DNA from: Brachypterus glaber
Lineage: Eukaryota > Arthropoda > Insecta > Coleoptera > Kateretidae
Assembly: GCA_958510825.1 (NCBI GenBank)
Contig: OY294044.1
Location: forward strand, 39,109,816 to 39,173,815
Direction of reading: 5' to 3'
DNA: 64,000 nucleotides
Below are positions 48,906 through 58,671 of the stretch, piece after piece. How positions within the stretch are numbered: the first letter of the stretch is position 1; every line of letters begins with the position of its first letter. The notes beneath the pieces were generated by a model, which worked only from the letters and a program-made list of their open reading frames with translations, was not told where the DNA came from and searched no databases. The position numbers and the translations under genes are program-made.

Positions 48906-51790
48906 TTGTCAATGTCACGGATTAGTCAAAAAAATTTGGATAAAAATGATAAAAATTTAATAAATTGTTCTATTTGCAACAAAACATTCACCCGAAGAGG
49001 CATAAATACACACATTTCAAGAAAACACAAAACTTCCCAAACCTCAACCGCATCAACCCAAAATTTTTGTGAAAATTTAGAAGAACAGTCAGATGATAAC
49101 CTTAAATTAAACTTTTTAACTGAAGAGGATATTTTTAATTTTTTATTAAAATTACGTTCAAGGGGTAGAATTATATTAAGAATACCAAAAGGATCCAGAG
49201 CACTAGCTGCCGAAAAATTTTCAAAATGTTTAGATGAAATAGTATCTTCAAAATCAACAGAAGCATGGCTAAACCTTTTTTCATTCGCACATTTGTGTTT
49301 AAGACTTCCAAGAAAAATCCCCAGTAGAGTATCCGACCTTTCTTTAACCTCCAAAATTATTCATCTATTAAGAGCTTTTCCGAAGAAAGTAGACCTAAGT
49401 AAATTTAATAGTAACAAATCTGTAAAATCAAATGTTGTTCTTAAAAACGAAATTTCTGATAAACGAATCTCCTAAAAAGTTGCTGCAAAAATTTCAGATG
49501 GTGATGTAAAAGGTGCAGTACGTTTGGCTTGTTCAAATAATACAATAGCTACCCCAAATGAAATTAACACCCAAATTATGAATGACAAGCATCCAAAAAG
49601 AAATTCAAATTCAAAAGAGCCACCCAAACCCAATAATTGTACCCCACTGCAAATAGAAATTGAGGACATTCTGGCAGCAACCAAATCTTTTGCAAAGGGC
49701 TCTAGTTCTGGATTTGATGGCCTCCGATCTCAACATATTTGCGATATGTTAAATCCCAATAATGGTGATGTCGCTACAAAACTTTCAATTTCAATGAAAA
49801 ATTTTATTAATTTGGTGCTTAGAGGTGAGGTCCCTGATTTTATTCGTCCGTTCTTTTTTGGAGCAAATCTATGCTCCCTTTTTAAAAAAGATGGCGATTT
49901 AAGACCAATAGCTATAGGCTTAACTCTTAGGCGAATAGCTTCAAAATGCGCAATGAGACCTATAAAAGAGAAAGCTACCGAATTATTTCAACCCCATCAA
50001 TTCGGTTTTGGTGTTTCTGGTGGTGCCGAAGCTATCATCCACTCCGTTAGATCTCTTTTAAATTCTGAACCATCAATGAACAATCTAGTCATTTTAAAAC
50101 TAGATTTTAAAAATGCGTTTAACTTAATAAAAAGAGATGTCATCCTTGAATCAGTTGATTTGGATTTTCCAGAAGTATATCATTACATACTTTCTAGTTA
50201 TTCTGGCTACTCCAATCTACTTTATGGAGAGTTTTTAATTAGATCAGAGGAAGGCGCCCAACAGGGTGACCCTTTTGCTCCTTTTCTTTTCTGTAATTCT
50301 TCTAAAAAAATGATTTCAAGATTAAGATCCCCTTTAAATGCATGGTATTTGGATGATGTTACACTTATAGGCCCACCAGAAATAATTTAAATTTCATCGA
50401 ATTGGAAGGTCCTAAATTTGGTTTATACTTAAACAAGGAAAAATGCGAATTCTTTTCGTTCAACAATTTAGATTATTCTTTAAAGGAATTTAAATGCTTA
50501 AAACATGTTTCTTTGGACTCTTTAGAACTATTGGGAGCCCCTTTAACTTCCACATCAAATGAAAAAGTTCTTAAGAAGAAATATGACATGTTAGCCTTAC
50601 TTACTCAACGTTTATTAATTTTAGAACCCCATCATGCCTTTTTTTTGCTTAAAAATTGTATAGCAATTCCTCGTTTGCAATATATTTTAAGATGTACATA
50701 CCTTCATGAAAACTCTTTTTTGGTCAAGTTTGACAATTTAATCCGATCCTCTATAAGCGAAATTCTCAATATTTCTTTAACTAACGAGAACTGGTTACAG
50801 ACTACATTGCCAGTTAATCTGGGAGGTTTGGGTATACGTTCTGTTTTGGAACTTGCATTACCAAGCTACATTTCATCGATTAAATCTTCCACCAATATTT
50901 TTAGAACCATTCTTTCTAATTTTCCTGGGATTCCTTTTTTCAAGTTGGATTCATCGATTGGTTTTTGGAGGGAATGTGCACAGACTGAAATCCTACCAGA
51001 ATCTTGCAAACAACACGACTGGGATTATCCTATTACAAAAGTGGCCTCACTTAAACTTTTTAACATCGCCAACAATGTAAAGGACCAGTCACGTTTAAAA
51101 GCAGTTTCTGAAAAGGAATCCAGCTACTGGCTTCATTCTCTTCCAATCTCCAGTTTGGGTCTTCTTTTAAACAGGAATCTGTTAAGAATTGCGATTGGTT
51201 TAAGGCTTGGCTTAAAAATAGTAGAACCCCATGTTTGTTCTTGTGGAAAAAAAGTAGACGCCTTTGGAACACATGGTCTTTGCTGTAAATATAGTAAAGG
51301 ACGTCATTCCAGACACAAGGAAGCCAATCAGATTATTAAAAATGCTCTTGCAACCATAGGATTACACCCTATCCTCGAACCTCCTGGATTAAACGCTAGA
51401 AATGATGGCAAGCGTCCTGACGGCATGACTCTTGTTCCATTTAAGAACGGGCGTTGTCTTGTCTGGGATTTTACCTCAGTAGATACTCTTGCACCATCTT
51501 ACATCTCAAAAAATGCTCTTAATTATGGTTCAGCTGCGGAAAAGGCCGAATCCAATAAAATCAAAACATATTTCCCATTGTCATCGGATTATCACTTTGT
51601 TCCGATCGCAGTCGAAACTATGGGGTCATTCGGTCCAATAACTAGAGCTTTTCTTAGAAATATCTGCAAACGTCTGATTGAAACCACAGGTAATGACACT
51701 GAAGGTGTTTACTTTCTTCAAAAACTTGGTATGGCCATTCAAAGAGGAAACGCAATCAGCGTTATGGGAACTCTTGGGAAATTTATGGAT
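48906..51790 (+). pseudogene. RLE-type non-LTR retroelement, copy 2: zinc finger, RT, restriction-like endonuclease
   Basis: It has the same C2H2 finger and the same in-frame TAA (49473-49475) and frameshift (after 50390) as copy 1. The active site, however, is YLDDV (codons at 50352-50357), so the Asn of copy 1 is a private change. Beyond the break point of copy 1 the frame 50402 onward continues with a Cys/His group CSCGKKVDAFGTHGLCC. Then come GKRPDGMTLVPF and CLVWDFTSVDTLAPSY, the PD...D part of a PD-(D/E)XK nuclease. HFVPIAVETMGSFGP and MAIQRGNAISVMGTLG follow, seen in many invertebrate RT-RLE proteins. The clade is not certain; R2-like elements are the reference for the domain order. 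Confidence 0.82.
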
Positions 51791-52312
51791 GAAAATGTCT
51801 TTCCTTTGGAAGATCCTTTGGTGTCAGATTTCAATGAAAACTTTGCGCAAACACATATAGTTGTGGAATCAAGCGAGGTCTCAGAAGATTTAGGAATAGC
51901 AACACCCATATCCTTAATTACTGGGACAGGTTTTAAAAATCTTGAACTGAACGAATGCAATGAACAATTGTCCAAATCGAAGTTTTATGTACATGATACT
52001 AAATTTACGGACCCCAAACCTGGTTCCACCAACGATTTCGTCGTTGGAAACCTTGTTGAAGTTTCAAACGAGGTATCCAAGAGTCCCTTATATGGAGTGA
52101 TAAGATGGTTGGGGGTGGAAAAAGGAACTACATGTGTCATGGCAGGGGTGGAACTGGAAGAAGACCAGGGTCCTCTACCGCTAGTTTTGTCAAATGGGGT
52201 TTATAAAAACGAATTGCTGTTCACGTGTGCTGAAAAAGAGTGTTTTTTGTTCCTGTTAATCAGTGTCATAAAGACTCTCGGTTTCTGGATGGTATCCGAG
52301 ACTGCCCGATAA
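51791..52312 (+). pseudogene. CYLD-like linker and CAP-Gly segment fused in frame to the RLE endonuclease
   Basis: The open frame of the RLE protein does not stop after GTLGKFMDEN but runs on through an unrecognised acidic linker of roughly 85 residues. It then enters VGNLVEVSNEV, LYGVIRWLGVEKG, VMAGVELEED and LFTCAEK. This is the CAP-Gly pattern of the deubiquitinase CYLD (G-x-VEV, GVIRW(I/L)G, AG(L/V)ELEEE, YFTCxxKxAxFV). The frame closes at 52312 after a missing A in the run at 52233-52237. With the shift, the chain continues as FFVPVNQCHKDSRF in the next ORF, again CYLD-like. CAP-Gly modules bind tubulin tails or NEMO-type partners. Whether any of this is expressed is unknown. Confidence 0.65.
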
Positions 52313-53574
52313 TCCCAAGAGCAGTGGCTTCATTGTGCATGTCATCGGAGTCGGAAGTAAAAGCCATGTGCGAAAAAAGAGAAATGGCTGTTAAACAGAA
52401 AGTTGTAGAATGCGTGGTCCCTTCCACAGAAACGCGCCTAAACTGCCCGTCGCGGTTCGACAGTTCGGACTGTTTGCTGCCTTCCCGTTGTTCCATCGGC
52501 AAAGTGGGCCTAAACAATTTGGGTAACACGTGCTATATGAACAGTATTCTTCAGGCGCTATTCATGACGAAAACGTTCAGAAACGAGGTGTTGCTACACA
52601 ACAAGAATATGATGCCGTTGCTGCAAAAATTACAGATGCTCTTTGCGCTGCTACAACATTCGAAAAAGTTTTCGCTGAGCCCTAGTGATATTCTAACTCT
52701 ATCGAGGCCACCTGGGTTTTTACCCGGTCACCAGCACGACAGTTCCGAGTTTTTGGGGTACTTGCTGGACACGTTACATGAGCAGGAGAATACCCTGACT
52801 GCTGGAGGTGAAGCATCCGCAATGTTCTCCACTTTAGTTCAACAATCGTTCGGAGGCAAGTCAGTGTCGATATCAAAGTGCGGCGGTTGCTCGACTCGGA
52901 GCGAGCGCGTGGACCATTTCCGCGAGCTTCAGCTATCCTTCCCCACGCCGCCAGAGGGCCAGAGCGTGCAGACGCTCCTGAACTATTACCTCCAGCCCGA
53001 AAAGCTGAACGGCGACAACCAGTACAGATGCGACGTGTGCATGCGACTGAAGGACGGGGAGCGCGTCAGCCAAATCATCGAGGCACCCCCCAGGTTGATA
53101 CTTACCCTTAAACATTTTTGGTACGACCCGGTCTCGCAACAACGAACGAAAATTCTGCAGCGTGTCACATTAGACGATCACATCTGGCTGGAAGGCGCAT
53201 GCTACGAACTATACGCGGCCGTGGTACACTGTGGCTCGAGTGTCGACTCGGGCCACTACTACACCTTCGCGAATGATGGCTCCGCCGATTGGTTTAAGTT
53301 TAATGACTGTTTGGTGATGAAATCCAGTGCGAACGATTTGTGCAAATTGCGCCCACCCGAGACCCCGTATATTTTGTTTTATTGCCGTAAAGATTTAAAC
53401 GAACCAGATAATTTGCCGTCCATGGTGCTGTCACCCAGATTACAGATGGCGCTCACGAAGGACCATTCTGAATTCGAAACTGAACTTAAAAAGTCCAAAC
53501 GAACTTTGACTCGTACATACAACGCGAGACAGCAAAACCGCAACGACGAACCCCCACCCCCCGGTTGCGGGTGA
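52240..53574 (+). CDS. USP35/38-like ubiquitin-specific protease domain, intronless, with CYLD-like start
   Basis: The 444-codon frame has no true start; it opens at GTG 52240 as a continuation of the CAP-Gly segment. Residues 2-30 or so (FFVPVNQCHKDSRF, DCPIIPRAVASL) look like CYLD up to its catalytic domain. From about residue 86 it is a USP domain of USP35/38 type: GLNNLGNTCYMNSILQALF (catalytic Cys98), CGGC and CDVC zinc ligands, PPRLILTLKHFWYDP, GSSVDSGHYYTF (His339) and FNDCLV (Asp356). It ends at TGA 53572-53574; ATTAAA follows at 53626. A USP removes ubiquitin from proteins. GC content is far higher here (52880-53290) than in the surroundings, and one exon holds the whole domain, so I infer a retrocopy. 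Expression unknown. Confidence 0.78.
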   Translation: MFFVPVNQCHKDSRFLDGIRDCPIIPRAVASLCMSSESEVKAMCEKREMAVKQKVVECVVPSTETRLNCPSRFDSSDCLLPSRCSIGKVGLNNLGNTCYMNSILQALFMTKTFRNEVLLHNKNMMPLLQKLQMLFALLQHSKKFSLSPSDILTLSRPPGFLPGHQHDSSEFLGYLLDTLHEQENTLTAGGEASAMFSTLVQQSFGGKSVSISKCGGCSTRSERVDHFRELQLSFPTPPEGQSVQTLLNYYLQPEKLNGDNQYRCDVCMRLKDGERVSQIIEAPPRLILTLKHFWYDPVSQQRTKILQRVTLDDHIWLEGACYELYAAVVHCGSSVDSGHYYTFANDGSADWFKFNDCLVMKSSANDLCKLRPPETPYILFYCRKDLNEPDNLPSMVLSPRLQMALTKDHSEFETELKKSKRTLTRTYNARQQNRNDEPPPPGCG

Positions 53575-54050
53575 GTGGGATTCTCCAGCAACAACAGCAA
53601 CATGTTTATTTGTTATATAATCTGTATTAAAGAACGAATTAATTAAACACCTTATTAAGATTGGCTTGATATTTGGGTCAGGATATAAGGAAACACATAG
53701 AGACTATTACTTACCTTTACCTATTTTTACCCAACGTGATGTTTACTGAAAAAAATCACTTGGACAACTGATTTTCTAAATAAGTTCTACTCATATTTAT
53801 AGACTCTAAGTATAACGGATTTTATTTTTAAAAATGCGGAAAATATTTTATACACGCCTGAGCTTTAAGCATATTGTGGGGACAGATATACACACATGAT
53901 ATTTTATTAAATTGTGGGGTCATGTATACACACCTGAAGTTTACCTCTATTGTAAGGACATATATACACACCTAAAGTTTACAAGTATTGTGAGGATATT
54001 TTTACAAACTACATTGTGGGGACTTTTATTAATTGATTTTTCAAATGTGT
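53575..54050. other. 3' flank of the USP ORF with a GTGGGGAC-type tandem repeat
   Basis: ATTAAA at 53626-53631 may be the polyadenylation signal of the USP unit; no poly(A) tract follows. From about 53873 to 54040 four to five degenerate units of about 37-45 bp contain ATTGTGGGGACATATATACA and CACACCTAAAGTTTAC. The same GTGGGGAC word occurs in the region upstream of the RLE element (34893-35285, 48205-48600) and, inverted, at 55285. Confidence 0.55.
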
Positions 54051-55167
54051 CCCTGATAACACACTTCATCCTAAGAAGGTTTTTTAATCGTTCCCTTGAA
54101 AAGGTTCTTAGCATAATGCTGTAAACATGCTAAGCATGTTCTTAAAAGGTGCACTGCTGTAGTAGCATAAGTGCTTCTACTCTAAACATTCTTAGCACGA
54201 TTAGAGTATTTTGCTAAGGATATTCCCAAAACATATTCTTAAAATATTCTAATGGGAATATTTCGAGAATAATGCTATAGTGCACATGCTAAGCATGATT
54301 AGAGTATTTTGCTAAGAATATTCCCAAATATATATTCTTAAAATATTCTAATGGGAATGTTTTTAGAATAGTAATATGGCGTCTATATTATTTTAATTTT
54401 GTTAGGTTAGAATTACAAATATTCTTAAAATTACTGTTAATAACATAAGTTTTACCCTTAAGTAGTAGAAATGGATGTATTTTTAGACATAAAGTGATTT
54501 TATATAGTTTTAGACAAAAAATTAAAATTATTATTTTTTGAAATGATAATTATTTGCTATTTTTTTTCTCTAAACATTGGATTTTTGTGTGGCGCATGAT
54601 TTTTATGGCTGGTGGAAAGTTTGCTTTCACAGTAAAACTGCATATCGTATATGAGTCTTACCTGATGGATGCTATATCTAAAGATTTTTATATGCTTTAA
54701 TTATTAGGTTTATCACAAAGACGTAAAAAATTTCGCCATGTCCAAATTTATGATATCCATAAAAAGGATCGAATATCATAAAATATATTTGAAAGAAAGA
54801 GAAAAACTAGATTAATGTAGAAATCTGAAATGCCTACCTACTTTGTTTGCGCATGCCCAATATTCAATATTATTACTTAAATGCATCAAATAAGAATATT
54901 TTAAGAAGCATGCTAAGAATATTCTTAAAAGTAAATTTACCTACTTCTAAGAACATTCTTAACATGCTTCTTAAAACATTCTTATTTGATACAGAGGCTT
55001 ACAAGAAGCTTCTTAGGAACTCCCAGCATGATTAAAACGGTATCCTTTGCATTTCTTTAATCGTTCTTAGAATATCCTGAGCAAAATAGATATGCTTCTA
55101 AGAAGCATGCTGTCCTTCCGGCTATTTATTTTAAGAATCTTCTTAGAAGGCTTTTGTGCTATCAGGG
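54051..55167. mobile_element. Fold-back element rich in TTCTTA/TAAGAA words
   Basis: CCCTGATAACACA at 54051 and its inverted counterpart TTGTGCTATCAGGG ending at 55167 mark the ends. CTTCATCCTAAGAAGG pairs with CCTTCTAAGAAGATTC further in. The interior has many short inverted motifs (CATGCTAAGCATG, AGAATATTCTTA), with a compact hairpin at about 54888-54990 (AATAAGAATATTTTAAGAAG with its inverse). No target duplication is clear and there is no coding capacity. Confidence 0.55.
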
Positions 55168-55498
55168 GTAAGGGTTTTTTTGAGTGTATCGAAAATTTGC
55201 AGGTAGCTATAAAATCAGCAGAATCAGATCTACAATACTACGTTGCCAGATTCGAGGTCCACATAATATACGTAAAAATCCGACGTCCCCACAATTATAG
55301 TAATACAGGTATAGGTGTGTGTGTATTTATCTGTATTTATTTTCGTCGTTTATAACTCATAACTGGATTCTCGGCGGGCTTTGCTTATTGCCATAGAATG
55401 AAAGTGAACTGTTTTATAGACTGAATAGACATTAAAAGCGGTATAGTATGGTGTGATTCTACTATTGTTTTCCGATAAAAGTTTTTAAGGTATACCGC

Positions 55499-55535
<37 letters not shown>

Positions 55536-55571
55536 AGGCGAAAAGCAGGGTCTTTTGCTGAGTGCTCTAGT

Positions 55572-55620
55572 GCCTTAATGTGACATTTTCTGTCCTTGAC
55601 AGGAAACGTCACATTAAGGC
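55572..55620. other. Perfect-arm hairpin, 49 nt
   Basis: GCCTTAATGTGAC (55572-55584) and GTCACATTAAGGC (55608-55620) are exactly complementary. Between them TTCTGTC and GACAGGAA pair around CTT after a small internal loop. It is shorter than a typical animal miRNA precursor and could equally be a small MITE. Confidence 0.6.
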
Positions 55621-56205
55621 TCTCTAGTACCTATTAATGCCCGCTAAGTCGATCCTAACCAAAAGCATGACCTCGTGGTATTTAAAAATGACAACAGGAT
55701 AGTTGGTACTGCTAGGGACACTAGATCTAGGTACTGCCCCAAATATATTCTGCAGATAGATTAGTTTCAAACCTTCCTTTCAATTTAAGATTTTTTATGT
55801 TTTCCTAATTTCTCGAAAATTATAAAGTAGGACCTTATATGGTACGTGTATTGTATTTTTTATATTTATATTTTTAAAACACCAATTCATCATTTTGAAA
55901 CAACACTGTAAAGATGATCCGAACATTTTTTATAACTCGTTTTACTTTATCACAAATCTTATAAAAATTATGAAAACTTAATGGGGCCTTATTTGGACAA
56001 AATACTTTAAGTATATAATTTCCTACAGAAAATAGTTTACTTCCCAGGGGAGCCAATAGGAAATCGAACGAAAGTCCTATCGTAACCGAGTGGTAATTTT
56101 CTATATGGACCGATGTATCGAGATAAGACGTTTTTAATAGGATAGACCTACAGTAGCTTTTTTAGGAGACATTTTTGAACCTTGTTCATAGACAACTTAT
56201 ATAAG

Positions 56206-56233
56206 TTCAGCTTACATAATTATGTAAGCTGAA
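56206..56233. repeat. Perfect 28-bp palindrome near the acceptor of the last Skeletor exon
   Basis: TTCAGCTTACATAA followed by its exact inverse. It is neighboured by AACTTATATAAGTT (56194-56207, perfect) and the near-palindromes at 56241-56266 and 56276-56291, so about 100 bp can form a row of cruciforms 35 to 130 bp upstream of the splice acceptor. Confidence 0.85.
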
Positions 56234-56327
56234 AAATGTGAAAAATTTCCTTGCAAGGAAGTTTTTCATATTTTTCAACTTACATAAGTTGAATATAATT
56301 ATAACATTTATGGATTCTATTTTTTAG

Positions 56328-56513
56328 TGTTATACCCACAACAATCTTGGATGGAAAATCCGCGTGGTGGATCCAGGAACAATTTTAGAGCAAAATGGAG
56401 ACAACGACATAAACGGAGCTCAATCCAATACGATATCATTCGTTGCAGTTACTTCCATTTGTCTATTGACAATTTCAGCAGTGACAATACATGCAAGGGG
56501 TCGAAGTTTGTAA
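56328..56513 (+). CDS. Skeletor: Skeletor-like protein, terminal coding exon
   Basis: Acceptor TTTTTAG ends at 56327. Phase 0 continues LLYYQ from 10371 with CYTHNNLGWKIRVVDPG, which is the end of the cupredoxin-like domain: Cys, then His three residues later, then Leu, the spacing of type-1 copper ligands. The remaining sequence is a polar linker and a hydrophobic stretch TISFVAVTSICLLTISAV before a short basic end and TAA at 56511-56513, suggesting a C-terminal membrane anchor or a GPI signal. The total length of the gene is unknown since the 5' exons are off the window. No clear AATAAA follows closely. Confidence 0.85.
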   Translation, partial: CYTHNNLGWKIRVVDPGTILEQNGDNDINGAQSNTISFVAVTSICLLTISAVTIHARGRSL

Positions 56514-56735
56514 CAAATAACAAACCGATAAGAAAATATCTTCAACTGTAATTGTAAAAAAGTCGAAATCGAGGTCGAAATTTTATCGTTGTGATCCAAA
56601 AAAATCATGATATAATAATCATAATATTATATATAATATTATTATATATATTATAATATAGTGACGTGCATGTGATGTCAATCAGTATTTTGTTCCAATA
56701 TTTAAAATTTCACATTTATAAATATGATCATCATA

Positions 56736-57514
56736 CCGGGTTAAACTGTTACAAGTCGATATCTCAAAAACCGTAACAGATAGGTGTTTCAAAATTTGTA
56801 CTAAGCTTTAATATCAAAGGGGACACTTTTTTATTAAAGCACTTTTGGTTTTCACCCACCCCCGTATGCAGGAAAGGGGGTAACTTTAAAATTTTAAATG
56901 GGATATGTGTTTTGTTTTAAAATTTAAATTCATCATAGAAAGTTACCCAGTAAACACTGATTGACAGGCCATTACCAGGCTATCGCACGCGTGTGATGGC
57001 CCGGTGATGGCCCGTCAGTCAGTGTTTACTAAGTAACGTTTTATCGCTTTTTATACTAAATTCGAATCTGAAAAAAAAACACTTAGATCCCATTAAAAAT
57101 TGTAAACTTACCCCCTCCCACGCCTAAGGGTATGAGTGAAAAACAAAAATGATTTAATAAAAAACGGTCACCAAATTTGAAAAACATATCTGTTACGGTT
57201 TTTGAGATAACGATTGTAAAACTTAAAATGGCGTTTTTTATTCTAGTTTTTAACAGCCTAATTTGACAATTGAAAAAAAACTTTTTTGGTTAATTATGTA
57301 ACTTTTTATGCTGAATTTAAATTTGAAAAAAAAACATACCCATTCAAATTAAAATTTTAAAGTTACCCCCTCCCCCGCCTAAGGATGTGAGTAAAAAAAT
57401 CTGCGTTGATAAAAAGGTGTCCCCTTGATGTTAAAGCTTAGTACCAAATTTGAAAAACCTATCTATTACTGTTTCTGAGATATCGACTTGTAACACTTTA
57501 AATGGACCACCCGA
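56736..57514. mobile_element. Fold-back MITE, about 780 bp, CCGGGT ends
   Basis: The left CCGGGTTAAACTGTTACAAG, continuing through TCGATATCTCAAAAAC and AAGCTTTAATATCAA..GGGGACAC, matches the reverse complement of the right end (57400-57514) over more than 100 bp. A third partial copy of the arm lies near 57110-57240, and a GC-richer inner inverted repeat (GTAAACACTGA...TCAGTGTTTAC) at about 56951-57032. It lies just downstream of the Skeletor stop codon and could fall in the 3' UTR. There is no coding capacity. Confidence 0.72.
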
Positions 57515-58671
57515 TATATGATTATAATTTATGATTATCATTGATTATATATAATTTAAATCTCTAAAAGCACGTTTTAAATAAATATTTTACGTCAAAA
57601 AAGTATGTGACATAAATTGTTGCTCTTTGAATGTCATGTATTTGGTCGTTTTAGCGGTGATGCGAAAATAAATAAATAAAAAATAATAAATATAAAATGA
57701 CAAGCATAACAGATAAAAAATTATTCTGATCTGCAGAATCGTCGCCAAAATGACTTTATTATCTTTAAAAATGTCAGGAAAACGTTAAAAAAATTAAAAA
57801 TTTCTTTGTTCCTCTTTGTTTCATATTACGTAAATTGTTGTTCTTCGCATGTCTTTTAAAATATCAGGAAAACGTCATAAAAATCCAAATTTTCATTTAG
57901 TTTCATTTTAAACAGGCATTTCTCGGTTTACAAAAATAAAACTACCATTTTTAATGTAAAAATAAAATCAAAATCGCTCGCAAAATAGTTATATAAAAAA
58001 CATACACCGTATTATTGGTGATTCCAAAAAGGATGATTGTCAGATTAAAATTTGACGATACTTTCTCATTGGACTTTCTTATAAATAAAGCAATTAAAAT
58101 TCAGTTGTAAATTGGGACCCAATGTTAGAATTATTTTAAAGCGTCCATTTCTCTAAGCTTAATTTTTTTTTAAATTTCGCTAGTCTTGGATACTAACTAA
58201 TAACTTTTAAGGGTATCGCCATATCGAAGTCAACAAAAAAAAATCGACCCAGCTTACCATAATAAAACGTTTAAAAAACAAAAATTAGTGCAATTTATTA
58301 ACTCGTCAATGTATTTTTTTTAAATTGATATTTATAATGTGATTTGAAATCTTTGTAACTTTTCTTCGTTTAAGAATAAAAGTTAAATTTGTACATTTGA
58401 CAATAAATATTACAATAATAATATATTTAGTATTTAAGATGCACAAATATTTATACCCTACACTCTTGACAATAATATTACTATTTAATTAATAAATTAT
58501 ACCTCTTATTAATATATTAAATTAACAGTAATTTTGACAATAAAAATGTTTATAAATCTAATTAGAATTCTACATGAAGGATTCCTTCAGAAGGAATATT
58601 TGTAAGATTGTCAAAAGGAATATTTGTAAGATATAAAAAATAATTATTCAAAATTTCTATAAAAACCTTAT
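57515..58671. other. AT-rich DNA without recognised gene
   Basis: It contains a short repeated motif (TTGTTCTTTGAATGTCATG at about 57620 and TTGTTCTTCGCATGTCTT at about 57840, each followed by ATGTCAGGAAAACGT-like sequence near 57770 and 57860). Nothing codes. It may include unrecognised 3' UTR of Skeletor. Confidence 0.45.

Larger units (their letters stand above)
55168..56327. other. End of the giant intron, AT-rich with (TA)n and palindromes
   Basis: It holds a (TA)n tract at 55500-55530, a 49-nt hairpin at 55572-55620, and a cluster of palindromes at 56193-56291 shortly before the splice acceptor of the last Skeletor exon. No gene is recognised; the small open frames are not supported. 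Confidence 0.6.

Noticed and set aside
52240..53574. Ordinary host CYLD gene
   Set aside because: Only the CAP-Gly part and the DSRF region resemble CYLD. The catalytic domain has the GLNNLGNTCYMNS cysteine box and zinc ligands of USP35/38, and there are no introns.
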